A DNA stretch of 64,000 bases, taken from contig CM082593.2 of NCBI GenBank assembly GCA_040954595.2, positions 7,750,001 through 7,814,000 of the forward strand, in the 5' to 3' direction. Below the pieces are notes generated by a model. The model saw only the letters and a list, made by a program, of their open reading frames with translations, made no database searches and was not told the DNA's origin. Both the position numbers and the translations under genes were made by a program. Positions 41,501-56,500 of the stretch are shown here, piece after piece (the first letter of the stretch is position 1; each line of letters opens with the position of its first letter). This DNA is from Balanoglossus misakiensis. Taxonomy: Eukaryota > Hemichordata.

Positions 41501-44500
41501 TCCTGGCTAGCAACGGAGTCGTACGATCGTCTGCCGCGCGCGCTGGGCCGGGCGCGTGCGGTTGTAGATTGCTCCATCACTTCCGCGTTCGGCGGCGCTA
41601 GTGCGTTCGCTCGCATATTTTGCGAGTCCAGCTGTAGCTAGGCCGTTCGTGAGTGTAGTTCTCGTTCACATAAAAAAAAGGAAAAATATTTATTGTGTAT
41701 TCGTTTAGACCTATGCTAAATTATCCATACACTTTATTGTTCCATGACGCCCGTGGTCGTACGTGCGTATGTATGTATACGGTCGATGTGTGAAACACGG
41801 CCGGATCGGAAAACTTTTGACCACGCCCACCCCTCCAAACCGGACCACTGTTCAAACCGGACAGATTTCTCAGTCCCCCCAGAGTCCGGTTTTGACAGGT
41901 TTTACTGTAAATACACACCACTTTGCAAAGCAATCTGACCAGTAGTTCTTGAGTTACTGAGTTTTGCCCAAATTCACATTTTTCCAGCTAATTTGCATAT
42001 TTTGGGCAATGGCAACTTCATTTGAACAAATTCCCATCTACAGCCCAGCCTGCACCTACACACCAAATATCAAGGTGATACACGCAGCGGTTTTCAAGTT
42101 TTTGATGTGGACGGACATACATCCATACATCCATACATACATACAGACGCAACCCATCCCATAAGGTCCCATGGTACATACCAATGGGACCCAAAAACTG
42201 GGTCAAAGGTCATGTGAAAATTGCCCCCCAAAATTGTGACAAGTTCCGGTCATATGATGACTCATATCCATGAAAAGAATTTCTGTGCTGTCAATATTTA
42301 GGCTAGAAATTGGAATTTAAAATTTTTCATCAGGTTTCAGAAAATCCAATATGGCCGCCATAATGATCAACAAATCACAATGCGCTTCGCAAATTTGATA
42401 GACACGGGTTAGGTGACCAAATACCCCAAATCCCGTGACTCGGCAGTTGCCGGTTCTGGAGAAGAAGATTTTTAAAGTTTTCATGAGTTTTTTCGAAAAT
42501 TCAATATGGCCACCAGGTCACGTGACTAATTAAATATTCACGGCCACTGTAGGTCTACTCATTGGCCCCTAGCACCCTACCAAGTTTCAGCCCTGTAGGT
42601 GCTGCAGTTTTCCAGATCTACCTGGCCGAAAATCTCGGAAGAAGAAGTGGATCGAAGAATAAAGAAAAATTCCAACAATACCAATAATTAAACCAATCTA
42701 ATAAACTAAACTAAACTCCAGTGCCATGTATCCCAACACCATTAATATGACAGGATTTTAAAAATAAGTCTAAGAAACTGTTGCATTTGCAGCATCACTG
42801 AAGTCAAGTCAGTGCGGTCGGTCAATGTTTCCACAGAATACACATTGTCGTGGCGACAGAATCTCAGCCTTGGAACTTACACACACAAATGTAATCGGTT
42901 CTCTAACAATTTTACTGCAACTTATTTCCACGTCTTATGCAATACAATGACCGTTGAAATATATAGAGTTTCAGTCTTCACGAACTTAACTGGCTCAAAA
43001 CCATCAAGTCTCACTCGGACCGGACTGAGTTGAGGCGCTCACTCGGCGAATCGGTGGAAATAGTTCCAGTTGATGATGTGGAACAGGGGGTATATGGATT
43101 TTTCTTCTGTCCTTGTCTACGTCACACAGGTGGAAATATGGGCCAGTTCATGTGATAAATATACATTTCATTATCATACCAAATATGTGTATTATCCCAT
43201 TCACAAGCACCATTGCAACACTGAATATCTCAAATAAAAAAGTACTTACATCTCCAATTGTGTAGGGGTGACCATTTGGACATTCTGCAAGGATAAAACA
43301 AAAACATATCAATATATATGAATATTAATACCAGGTTCACACATGGTAAAGTTTGATACACATGGTAAATGCAATGCAGAGTACATGTATTAATCCTTTG
43401 AGTCACGTTGTGTCCACACACACAAAGTTTATGTACAGGCACTGAGGCTGTAGCCCCATAGACAATGGGTTGCGGAGAGGTATTAATCCTTACACCGGCT
43501 CAGGTCTGGCCGAAAACGCCGTCTCAAATCTGAGATGTTTCAATAAACTGTTCACACATAATAATTTACGCCAGTATTTCATCTGAGATGTTTCAGAAAC
43601 ATCTTAATGATCCCTGGGTGACCCCATATAAGTCACGTACCTTACTATATGGTATCAATAACCCCCCCCCCCCCCATCAATAACAACAACCAAACAAACT
43701 ACAAAAAAGACAAACAAATAAACAAGCAAACAAAAACAAGATCAGCATTTTTGAGAAAGTTTAAACAATACATAATATGCATTAAAAACACACAATTGCT
43801 GGAAGAAAGCATCTACCCATGTATCTTCACATCCTTGTTTATAAAAAACCCATTTTGATGAAAAGGGCTTAAGTTGCTTTACCATCCCACCAAGGGATGA
43901 TAAAAAAAATCTTATTGCAAGGGTATCTTAAGCATTCTTGTAGTGGGTTTTGTTTAACTTAATGTTTGTGTCTGAAAGGTAAAAAATGAGCACAGAGTCT
44001 GTGGTAAATGAGATATTGGCAAGTCAGTACATTTCAAACTTACCATACCACTGGACATTTTCTCTTTCAAGTGCTGCTTTAGCTTCTAATATTAAATCTT
44101 CCTGCATAGTTGGAAAATAAGAATTCTGCAGCAAAAAAGACAAAATAACAACCTCTTCAGGATTTATATTAAAAATCTCCACTAATTAAAACAGGATTAA
44201 GTTCATATGCTTCAGTTTATCAGTTGAACTTTCTCCATGATTAACACAAAATATATGCTGCTGTAACAAAAGTGCATAATTACTCTTAACGCATTCCAAA
44301 CTAATTTCAAAATTCCACAATCCGAAGATAATACCATATTAGTGAATGAATAGAAATTGGATTACAAATATTAATGTGACATTAGATTTATGTCTGAAAC
44401 CCTATATTTTGCACTACACCTTTCCAAACGTGTGTGATCAGTGTAAAAATCAGCTGAATTTTCGAGAAAAAACACAAATCTGTGGAAAAAAATTGGCTGA

Positions 44501-47500
44501 ATTTTTTAGGAAAACACAAATCTGTGAAAAATTCACCTGATTTTTTTTACAAATTACACCAATAAACAAAAAAAAATCAGCTGAACATCACCTTCAACCA
44601 AAAAATCGCGTCAAGGACACAGTGGTCCCATTGAGGAAAAAGTCTACACCGGAGTACATGGCCATATACAGACAGACAGACACACATAGCGAGAGATCAA
44701 TGGGCAAACACTGACTGACCCATAAGCTGCCAATGGCATATTTACTGTACATATACTAATAGAACAGCTGGCCTCTTTAAAACTTAGCCAGTTATGTAAT
44801 CATTCAGGAATTTGCTGTGTATATAAATATCACAGGATGGGGTTCCTGCCTAATTAAACAACTCAATAAAGTAAATACACACCACTTTGTAAAGCAATCT
44901 GACCAGTAGATCTTGAGTTACTGAGTTTTGACAAAATTCACATTTTTCCAGCTAATTTGCATATTTTTGGCAATGACAACTTCATTTGAACAAACTCCCA
45001 TCTACAGCCCAGCCTGCATCAGCACACCAAATATCAAGGTGATACACGCAGTAGTTTTCAAGTTTTTGATGTGGACGGACATACAGACATCCATCCATCC
45101 ATCCATACAGACGCAACCGATCCCATAAGGTCCCATGGTACATACCAATGGGACCTAAAAATTACTTTTTCCGGAAATTACTTTTTGAGGTGTGAATGAA
45201 CTTAAAAGACAAATTATGATACAGTTGCATAAAGCCTAAAGGTAATGGTAACACATACATTGTATGTCTGTTGGAGAAAATCTACGATTAAAAGGAAATT
45301 ATGAAAATTGATTGGAAATTCTCAAATTGGTTTGGAACTTTTTTATATACAAGTATATTGCACTTAATATGCATAAGTGTGTCAATCCCTACAAAAATCT
45401 TACAATACAGCAAAGCAACACCAGCTAATGACATTGATGAGGTAAGTACCGGGTATAGTTAAACAACCTAACTTACAGCCATGTTTTGTGGATTCTCCAT
45501 CATTATGACCAAAGGCTGAACGGCATGATATCGACTGCAGCACCGCAACACAACCATAGTGTGAATCACCAGGGCTGCCACTGTTCGACACAGAGGGCGC
45601 TGATCTGGTGTTACATTTAATGTACTGCATTTACCACCTTGTCTGTTGAAGATGAGCTCTTCAGCAAAATCCTAGTAAAAGATACACAAAATGTCATTAT
45701 GAATAAATTAAATTGCGGTATGAAATTTCATTATGAAAATTTTGTTAAAATGAACCATCAGAGGCAGTACACCATACAAATGTACTGACTCAGGCCATTA
45801 AAATTAATGATAATTGATAGCCAACCAACTATAACCATATTAGTCAATAGTATAATCTTATTGTTAACAAGTTCCTAAATCTTCTTCTTGCTATTTTTGT
45901 ATCATTTTACAGATATGTATACTAACTTTCATAATACACAACCTCAGAATTTTATACACAGTCACATCAAAGTGTACCAAAATACAAATTTTTTCTTGGG
46001 ACCCAATGATTACATTGGCAAACTTCCAAACACGCATGCCTTTGTAGGTATTGATAGAATACAGTCTAATTTACATATTCCTATATATGGTTAATAATAA
46101 AACTTACTTTTTCATATGGCCACCCAAGTGAAAATCTGTGAAATGTTAGATCTCAACTTTCCTTAGACAGGTGAGTACATACTTAACTTTGGTTGCAACT
46201 TCAATACAAATTTTCTTTAAAGTAGGATAAAATTACTGTGTTAATTGTAACTTCCAGCATATGGAATGTTGTGTGATCAGTGAAATGTCGACCAAATCTT
46301 TGTGATATGAAAGTCTGGGGACGAGAAGATCATGTGCTATTAAATTTGACTTGCTTGTAATATTACTTACCTCTTGTGTAACAAAATGGGCAGATTTGAT
46401 GTAAGTTACAAGCTTTTGGATAACCTGCCAAGACAATACACACAATTATATAACGAGGAATTACATAAAATTTAATATAAAAAGAAGTTCAACATACTTG
46501 AATACAAACACAAGATATAAAGCCTTATGGCAACACCATGTGATATGTGTAAGCTGCATGTGTTCATGCTCACATCAAAATAGCATTCACTTACAACTTG
46601 CCTGTGTGAGGTTGTGTTATTTTAACTCCAGGAAGTTAAGTTTCCCATTTTCTTGCAAATTTTCAGTCTCATTCTCACAAGTTACTATACTCTGAGTCAT
46701 TCAAACTTGTAAGGCTTTTCAGGACATTTATGAGCATGATGATACATATATATACCATTAATTATTTTAGCTGACCTACACGTCCTAAATCTGTACGATT
46801 AGTTGGTGACAAGAAACAGTCACCAGGAGTAATTTAGTTTGTAATGACATACCATGACATCCTTGTGTGTGAACTCTGCAATTCTCAAGTGAAACCATAT
46901 TACCTTGTTCTCATTAAGCCCTAATGTTTTACAAACCAACACTTACATTGGCATCTACTGGTGTCTGTTGTGAGCCATCAGCATACTTGTTTGCATGACA
47001 CATGGTCATCTCTCTGTATATCGTCAGCAGTAACAGGTACTGCTTTTCTTCATTGGATTTTGCCGAATTCTACAAAAGCAACAGCAAAATGATAAATTTT
47101 ATACCAAAAAACACATAAATTGAATCATGATTTGCCCTTTGAAACAAGTTGGAAGAATGATTCACAATGATTGTGAAACACTAAAGGAGATGAACTGACA
47201 CTGTACATCTGATGCAAAAGATTAACTGCAATTGTACTACAATGTATTTATGAAATCTTCGAGCAGTATGCACCAACGGTCATTTGGGAGTTGCGTTATT
47301 ATTTTGCAGTTGGTGTCCTCCAAATAGTTTCAAACATCATAAGACATTTTGGGTATACAAAATACTGTTTTAAGTACATGTGCTTCTGAGAAATTTATCT
47401 TTATCTTGAAATTGCAAGAAGTATCTCAGGTTCTTACCCTCAATATCTTGTCCACCTTCTTGAAGGAAGCACTAATCAGTGTTTCTGCCATTGCCTCTCT

Positions 47501-50500
47501 GAGTTCCGGGTAAAGATTCCCACATGTGACAAATCTGTCTGGTACAAAGGTGACCTTCAAAATGTAGGGATGATTTCACATTAAATATTTCACAAGAATC
47601 AATATCCATATTATATGGTGGTCTCGCACTCAGTATGTTCCAGTGAATGTATGCATTCAATGTTTCTATTTGAGCAGCTTTACATGCAACAATGAAAATA
47701 CTCATAGGTAACGTGATGAAATACTGTCTGTATAACAGTACAAGTATGTGGATGTTGGTTTATCAAATCATAATAAAGTTAATGGTGAAAGGAATGGTCA
47801 GTAGTAGTCTGTCAATGGTCTTGTTTCAATCGTGTATTCCAAAGGGTGCATACCCCATGTATTTAAATCCTACTTGCGAGTTTACTTTCAATACAGAGAT
47901 CACTGTACATATGATAATTCAACATGTGACATGTCTCTGTGATTACAGAATAGTGACTACACAGAGAGGCTATTTATTCAGATAACTGGTATGTTGCATT
48001 ACATCATAGTTATAAAGATTACAAAGTAGTTTTTATACTAGATCATACTTGGATACTACAGTGATCTAAAGCAAATAAATAAATGCTAATTACTTACCAG
48101 TACATTTCCTTCAGGAGGCATAATCCAATTCAAGCGAGGATGACGTCTCACAATGGATTGTAGAGTGTCAGTTCCGTATCTCCGACACAGCTGCTTCACC
48201 AGGAATATTTTGGGCCACTTGGATTTGATGCTTTCACAGAACCGCTGTGTCATGTCCAGCAGTCTCCTGGCCTCTTTGTACAGGTCCGGATGATTCTGTT
48301 GCTGCGTCTCGTTCTGCTGGTCGGAACCCCCAAAGAACAGACGGATCTGCTCGGCAACTACAACCAATCCAAACCTAGCACTGGCTACTGAATCCAACTG
48401 TGCCACATTGATGCCAGGATGCTCTTGATCGTGCTCGTGGATTGCAGGGTCCAATCTCTCAGTGGCACCTCTCACCAAGGCCAGTTTAGCATCAGCTCCA
48501 GTCTGGATCAAGCGATTGTGGTGGGAATCCTACAGTGAATTAAAGACAGTTCAGGCCTATCATTTGAGAAATATTGTATTTTTGAATTTTGGTAGTAGTC
48601 AATATGGATGCATATCTCAAGAGGAAATTAAACTCCCCTACACATAAAGAGGCAAACCATTACACAGGTACCAATAAATATGCAGTTATCATACAGAAAT
48701 TATGTATGAGGTAATTATACCAGGTTTTCTTTCTTTCACTACGATTAATTTTCAGTCAGACCAACACATGACTTAGTTCTACACTGCCATTTGCTGAATC
48801 GATATAATTCTACTTATCGTTAATAAGTTTTACAAAAATCTACTCCCAGTATCTAGATTAAATAATAAGAGAGACAACTCACCTCAATGCACTGTATGCA
48901 AAGCAAGCACAGTTCAAGTACTTCCGCATCTGTCCTCATAAAGGTACGTGCTTCAGCAAAGTAGAGCTCAAGATGTTCAAAGACCTGTTCAATGCTAGTA
49001 AAAAGAAATAAAACACTTTGTTACCTTGCCTTATAGAATTGTCAATCATGAAGTACTAAGCAGTGAAAATTAACATCAGTCCTGTGGTGTGGTGTGGACT
49101 GAGACTGACTATTTTCATGGAAAATAGTAACCTGGCCATTCACTTGGCCAAATACGTCACAGAATGCATGAATTTACGGCAAGAATTTTATAAGTCACAG
49201 TGATTGGTTATTCTTTCAAAATTTCACAATCTATGTATCTTCTATTTCTCACTCTTTCAGTTTTCAGAGTATTTGAATTTATTTATGTACCAGGGTATAT
49301 TGTATTTTTTTAGACTTTGTATAACCCTTTTCACCCCAGCCACGGGATGATGTGTGTTAAGTAAGTATATATAGATGTCAAACCAAGAGATTGGCCATGC
49401 AGGTGGTCCTTTTGACTGACGGTGACCCAAAATACACAATGTATGCTGGACTAATCGATACTGTACTATTCTCGCAACCAATTGGTACGCATGCTTTTGG
49501 TTTTGCTATTTCTGCTGTCTGGGATTTCCTTGCACACACTACTGTAACATGTTTAAGTATCATAACAAACAAGTGACCTGCTCAGGGCAATTTTCAGTAC
49601 ATTGTATTTTTGAACAGTGTATACAATTGGTCAATTGCTCATGGCTTTTCAAAATTTCAACCTGTGAAATTAATCAAAATATCAAAAATATGTGCCAATT
49701 GGCACCATACTGCTTGAAGCTTTCATAATTTCTTTTACATTGCAGTACAATTACAGTTAATCTCTTGTATCAGATGTACAGCTTTACAGTTTCATTTGTA
49801 ACAAATATGTCTCTCATGCATTGCGTGATTCTGATGGCATTTGAGTATTTTCCCTTCCAAAATATGTGGAGATTATAACTAGAAGGCTGTGAGTCACCTA
49901 AGAAAAGCTGCGGTAATGAACAGAGTACAACCAAAATGGGAGAAACAGAAAAAATAGCAAAACTAAATGCAAGTTAACCAATTGGTTACTGACTTATGTT
50001 TTTGTAACTTCTATATTTATTTTGCTTGACAGGTTTTAGGGCTGGTAGGTAAACATTACAACATGCTGGTTATCAAAATCCCTTGGTCTGATGAAACAAC
50101 CTACTGTTCATTTATAATTTCATGTATTCTCCATTTGTCAATGGTAGAAGTGTTCTCACGGTCGTCATCTCACCTGGACCTCAGCAGCAGCTGTAACAAA
50201 AACGATCTGACAACTGGGTTTGGATCAATGCAGTCTTCTTGGAATGGTGTGAATCCTCTGGTTTGCTGTTCTTTCTTTTCGGAATGTCTGATCACATAGC
50301 CCATCAGCATTGTAATCAGTTCCGGTTCTGGCGGCTCTCCTTCTGCAAAGCAGTATCTGGATACGAGCTCCATGAAGAAGGTATTGCAATGCTGACGGAA
50401 AACATTGTGAGCGTCGATTGCTTCTCTGGAAGATGGAAACATGATGTTGTCATTTACAAAAGAGAATGTATGACAGACACAGAGAAAAAACAGATATGAG

Positions 50501-53500
50501 CTCAGTGGCTGAATATACTAAATGTGCTTATAGTTTGATAAAAACTGAAATTTGCAAATAAATTAATTATCATCATATTCAACGTTCTTTCAACGCAACT
50601 GACCTCTATTATCCATTGCTATTTTTTCGAAATATTAATTAAACAGTAACCCCTTGCCGAGATACCATGAGATATAGCACAATTAACAACATGCACAAGC
50701 CACTATAGGCAAGTGCATACCGGTATATGGTGTGAATTGTGCTATATCAAGTGGTATACATGTACCCACTCTCTGCAGAGGGTTATTGCTATGATATCAA
50801 CTTCATTTGGTTACTTTGTAGACATTAAAATTAATAATAACCTGGGCCAAATTCAAATAAAGGTGTTTCCTCTTTACAGTGGTTAAATGAAATGGACCCC
50901 ATTACAAGCATTTTAACCCTCTCTAGAAATATTCACACACTCCAAATATTCATATTACATTCATTATCAAACAAATGTTATTTTTAAGGAGACAGAAATG
51001 TTTTTCGTTGATATCTGAATCTTGCCTTCCCTGGTTGTTTGATTACGCATTCAACTACTCATATTCTGGGTAACAGTGAATTATGCTCTATGTAAACACA
51101 GCTTGCATAAATTAAAACAGGGTCTCAACCAATCACAATGATGTATTTGTGGCCATGTTACACTGACAAAAAATATAATCTTTAGTAAATTTCATAAAAT
51201 ATGTTCAATAACCCCCTGATAAGTATGTATAACTATAATCATTTGGATCATGTCACCAGAGGATTGTACAACATTGTACTGTATGTACACTTACCTAGAC
51301 CTTTGTGAACTTTGAACTATAAATTCATCATGAACTACAGTTTTGCATTTTGGACATGATCTGTGTTGTAAATGTTTAAACGACTGCTTGATGCAGTCAA
51401 GGCAGAACACGTGTTCACATGGCAACGCCACTGGTTCTTTGATGGCTTCTCGACACACCTCGCATTCATAGACACCAAATCTAGAAAAAACACATCACCA
51501 TTCTTATATACGTGTGAAAAACTTTGTGGCTTAAATGTTAATATAATTCAATAATGAAACATGACTCATTTAATGAGTTTCCACTGTAATTCAACAGATT
51601 ACAAAACAATGCAGTCATGTTGTTTGAGTAAGTGTTCTGCTGACGTTTTATTACATGATGTTCTGTCCCACTGCGAAATCTAAAGGCATCAATTGACTAT
51701 CCTTAATAATAAAGAATCTATTTCACTTTAATTTTGAACAATCATTTCTGTGACTAACAGATATAAAGCCAGGTGTGTGTGTTCCCTTTACCCCAAGGGG
51801 GATGAGCAAATTTCTTTACAGATGCAGTGCAGTTCTCAGGTATTAGTAACAAACAAAAAGATCACTAGCCAACCTTCAGCTCAACTAGTAGCCCACCATG
51901 CAGATTGATGTCAGTGTTTAATTCGCTAGTCTGACGGACTATTAGCAAAAACACTACTAACCAGGTCATAAAAACTGTTAGTCCTTGACAGACTAGAAGC
52001 TTTGTTTACCCCTGCCTCTACAACACTACATATTTTGTGGTACGTACGTTCAGTGTACTGAGTGCAGTACTTACTTGAAGTGTTGTCTACTTGCAGTTTC
52101 ATTGCAGCTCTTTAAGACTTTTTCAATGACTCTCATTGACTTTACTCTTTTCAAATTAACATCTTCACCAAGAGCCTGAAACAAAATCTCAGTAAGTGTC
52201 AGAGTAGTGTTACTTTAATACGTCAAACCAAACACAGTAAAATATTTCTAAACCAAACCCTTGCTAATCTGGAAACCTGTCTATACCGAACACATTTTCC
52301 TGTCCCTTTGACACAAAACCACATATTAAAAGAACCTCTATAAACCAGGCACCTCTCTGCAAACTAAACAAATTCTTCAGTCCCTTTGGTATTCGGTTTA
52401 GACAGGTTTTACTGTATACCAGTAGTACTACCGGTAGTACAATCAGATTACAATTAAGTCTTTATTATCACTTAATCTTACATGTTGAGAAATATCTTCA
52501 TCAATGACAACCTGTATACGCTAGAACTACACATGTACATATTATGGTGTTGGACATACTGTAGTCAATTTTCCATTTTAAAGTCAAATTTAAGATTACA
52601 AAGAAAAACATGCATCGAATACTTATACCAGCTGTTATTACTTCGTAACTGAATTCTGGTTTAAAGTACAATACACACCTCATACAGATTTCTGGTAGTC
52701 AAGTCCTCCAAATAAACCTTACAATTCTTTGATATACATGAGTGCAGAGAATAAATGAGGGTGTTCACTATCTTGTTGTCATAAAAATCTTTCCAAAGTG
52801 TTAACACAAAGTTTGGCAGCCTTTCAAATTTGAGACAATTTTGCTCTCTGTTTCAAATTTTACTCATTGATTTCTCATTTTTATTCTCAGTTTTAAGAGA
52901 AAATTATCTAACGTTGTCATTAATAAAAAAAATAAAAAGTTCAAGACTTTCAATTTCCAAGCAAATATAATCTTGTGATCAATAAATATGAAAATGATCA
53001 GATGATGACCCAGATACTCACAAGGCTCAGTTGATTAATCTTCTTGATAATCTCCTCACCAACTTTAGTGTCTGGGGGACATACATGGTCAACAAACAGC
53101 TTCAATACACATATACGTATCCATAGCGGTCTACAGCAAAACAAACATGAGGAAAAAGTTCATTTAACCCTTTCACCACCATGGTCCAATCCAAATCCAT
53201 TGCTTTCTATGGTAAGGTTGGACCTCTATAGCGGTAACTGGGGGTGAAAGGGCTAAGATTGAGATCTGACAAGACTTTCTTTACACAGAACCTTGGCCTA
53301 CTCAAGATTTGCGTATTGTTATTGTCGGTGCATTACATTTTGTGCATGTACCGATAAGAGAGTTAAAAACAAAAGCAAAACTTTATGGAACATATATAAA
53401 ACAAATTCAATTTTCACACACCACAATATACTGAAGTACTCTAGTTGATGCAGTATAGGGTACCATGGAATAACCAGTAACAGCTTTATTTAGCACTCAG

Positions 53501-56500
53501 ATATTACTTTGCCACAGCTGAAAAATACTCCCACACTGCTGATGAGTGACTACTCCTCACCTACACTGCTGGATGTAAATTCTACTTTTGTCACCATACA
53601 CTTTTCCATCTGTATCCTGCTTCTCAGAATCTAGAATCCTTTCAACTATTGGCCTGGCATCTTGTACTCTCTTCAGCCACATCACCCTATCATTGACGTC
53701 ATTCAACTGGTCTCTTTGGGGTGTTAGAGTTTCCAGGAGAGCCCTGAGAGCCTTGGCATCCAAGACCTACATGTATGGTATATGAAATGAGAGAGTTGTA
53801 TCGAGTCAGATTCTTGTATGTGGTGAGTGACATTACTACAATGAAGCCTAAAATTTGGCAGAAAAGCAACACAAAAATTTTAGGACAGTTTTTTTCAGTG
53901 ATGGTTATGAAGCCTGCTACGCCATCACTATTTTCATTAACCTTGAACATTGCTGAAAAAAGTGTCCTGTGAATATTCCTGGTTTAAGTGAGGTAAGGGT
54001 GAAAATCAATGCACTCTAGAAATTATCATACATGTACAAAATGCATAATTATATAATAATGTCTGCTTGCTATTAGCAAAGTCATACACCAAGCACCTTT
54101 CTTGGGTAATTTTTTCCTTTAATAGAATTAAAATGACACTTGCCATTTCCTGTTCTTCCTCAGCTACTCGGACCTTCACATGTAGAGGCAACAGTCTGAC
54201 AATTTGTGAGTAGCCGTCTAGGCGTCCGTGTATACGGTGGTACAATACATGAATACTGGGAATGTCTAAGGTGAATTCAGCAGGATCATAGTCCTCTGCA
54301 ATATGTTCTTCCAGGGCTGCTGTCTCTATAGCTCGACAGACAACCTACAAGAATTACATTTTGAAATTCTCATACTCCTGGAGGCTGGGAGCTAATCGAG
54401 TCCACACTACAAACAACTAATACTGGCAGTTCCCTTACCTGTTGATAAGGAACGGAAGTTCATACAACGCGTCGCCAGGCAAATTAGTGACAGTATGTTT
54501 CTGTACACATATGAATATTTACAAGTAAGTTGTCGCGTGAGAAATAGAATCTCACACACCAAGGACCTGGGATCAGATTTCTCATACTTATTGGGGATAT
54601 TTTGTTGAGACAAATTCATGTGAGAAGTCTGAACCGAAGTCCTCAGTAATTTGAGATTCTATTAATTAATAGTCATGCAGTGACCACAAAGCAGCCACTC
54701 AGCAGCTTCCTGACCAATATGTGCATGTTAATAATAGTCACGCATCAAACATGAAGTGGTCGCGTAGCAGCTTCTTGACCAATATAAATGTGCAGGTTGC
54801 ATATTGCTATAGTTTTCCTATGGTGAAAAATCTGAACAGTTCTATCAAAAACTAAAGCGCGGTGTCATATAGCGTTTTCTTTATATCATTTAATAATACT
54901 TTTCTTTTGGCACTTTTGTGAAAATTTCAAGAAAATTACAATATTGTAACATTGTTTTCTGCACATTTATATATAAGGCTATGGCTTATACCTTGGTGTG
55001 ACAGAGCTCAGAATTACATCATGTTTATACGGCTGTTTATTGCGAGTGATTGTCGTGCTGCATGTATCATGTGCGATAAAGGGTCCTTTTGCACTCTCAG
55101 AATCGTCTTTGTGACCTAGTCACTTGACAGCATAACAACATAGTTCCAAATTTTATTACAACAATAGTTTAACTTGAATAATTCAAATCAGTGGATCTAT
55201 GATATCACACTAGTTCAGAATATTGGAAGATTCCCCATATACAGTCTGTAATATACTGGATACACCCGTATTTTTGATGTAATTTTTTTAATCTTTAAAA
55301 GTCACTTGTTTATTACCTGATGCTCTTCTTCATCACATGCTCTATACACCATTCTCACAAAGTCACTCAGGTAGCGACGCATGAAATCATCTAAATCTTG
55401 CGGTTCCATCTGGCTTAGCAGGGTCCGGGAAAGTTCCGACTCATCAACCAGTTTTTCCAATGTCATCCTGACAGACTGTCTGGTGGAAGCTACGGAAAAA
55501 GAAGCAGGGAGGTTCAAATCTGAATAAGGGGAGTGGGTTAAACCCCGGTGCGGAAAGACCGGGGATTCGGATTAACGTGTGTTTGTATAGTTGTTTATTT
55601 GGGAGTGGTCGTCGTGCATAATGACTGTGTAATCGATCTCATGTACATAGAAAATAATTGAACACTTTACACTTCCACGCGATTGACAACTGTTTGAATG
55701 GTGTGGTTAATATTGTTTCCCAGGGACGCTTCTGAAAAGCACTGAAACCAGATTTCTCCCAAAATCATCGTTGTTTCAAAAGCTCGTGTACTTTTTCATC
55801 AATAACTTTATGTTGTGTGTGTTTATAAAGCCAACTACTGTCGTTGTGTGGTGTAATTCTTTATGCTTGGACCTGTTTGGGCCGATTTTCATAGAGCCAA
55901 GATCGTTGGTGTTGTCTGTTGTCAGTCAAACGGCATTAAGATTCGCCACTGATTTGGGGGGTCTTTTATACCCCGCACCGGGGTTTAAGCTCTGTTTTAA
56001 TTATTGTCTATTAATAATGTCTTGGATTTGGTTGAATGAAATTTTAATGATTTCCAATGCAGTGTGGATACACCACTACCTTTATAAATGAATATGTTTC
56101 AATTGACTTTTACATGGAATATGGATTTCTATTTTTTTTTTGGGGGGGGGGGGGGCTATAGAACTACTGTAAATGTCCAGTATCTTTTTGCAAGGGTAAC
56201 TGTATATGAAAGTTCAAAGCATTAATTCTTTACAGATTTTTGCGTTAGCACTTCCAAACTTTTATTTTTAAGGGTAGGGATCTACCTAGGTTGAATCCAT
56301 AGCTTCTAATGCGAACAAACCTTGTCTTCAAAGTTTTTGTATCATACGTGACATAACTGCTTCACATATTTAAAGTGGAACGACACCCACAATTTTGGGC
56401 TTCAAAGTACAAACCGGGTGTCAAAAACGGCAACGTTCCGATGGGTTAATTCACTTTCACTTCCTGCGCAAGCAGAAGACGCACGTTGAAAATACTACAG

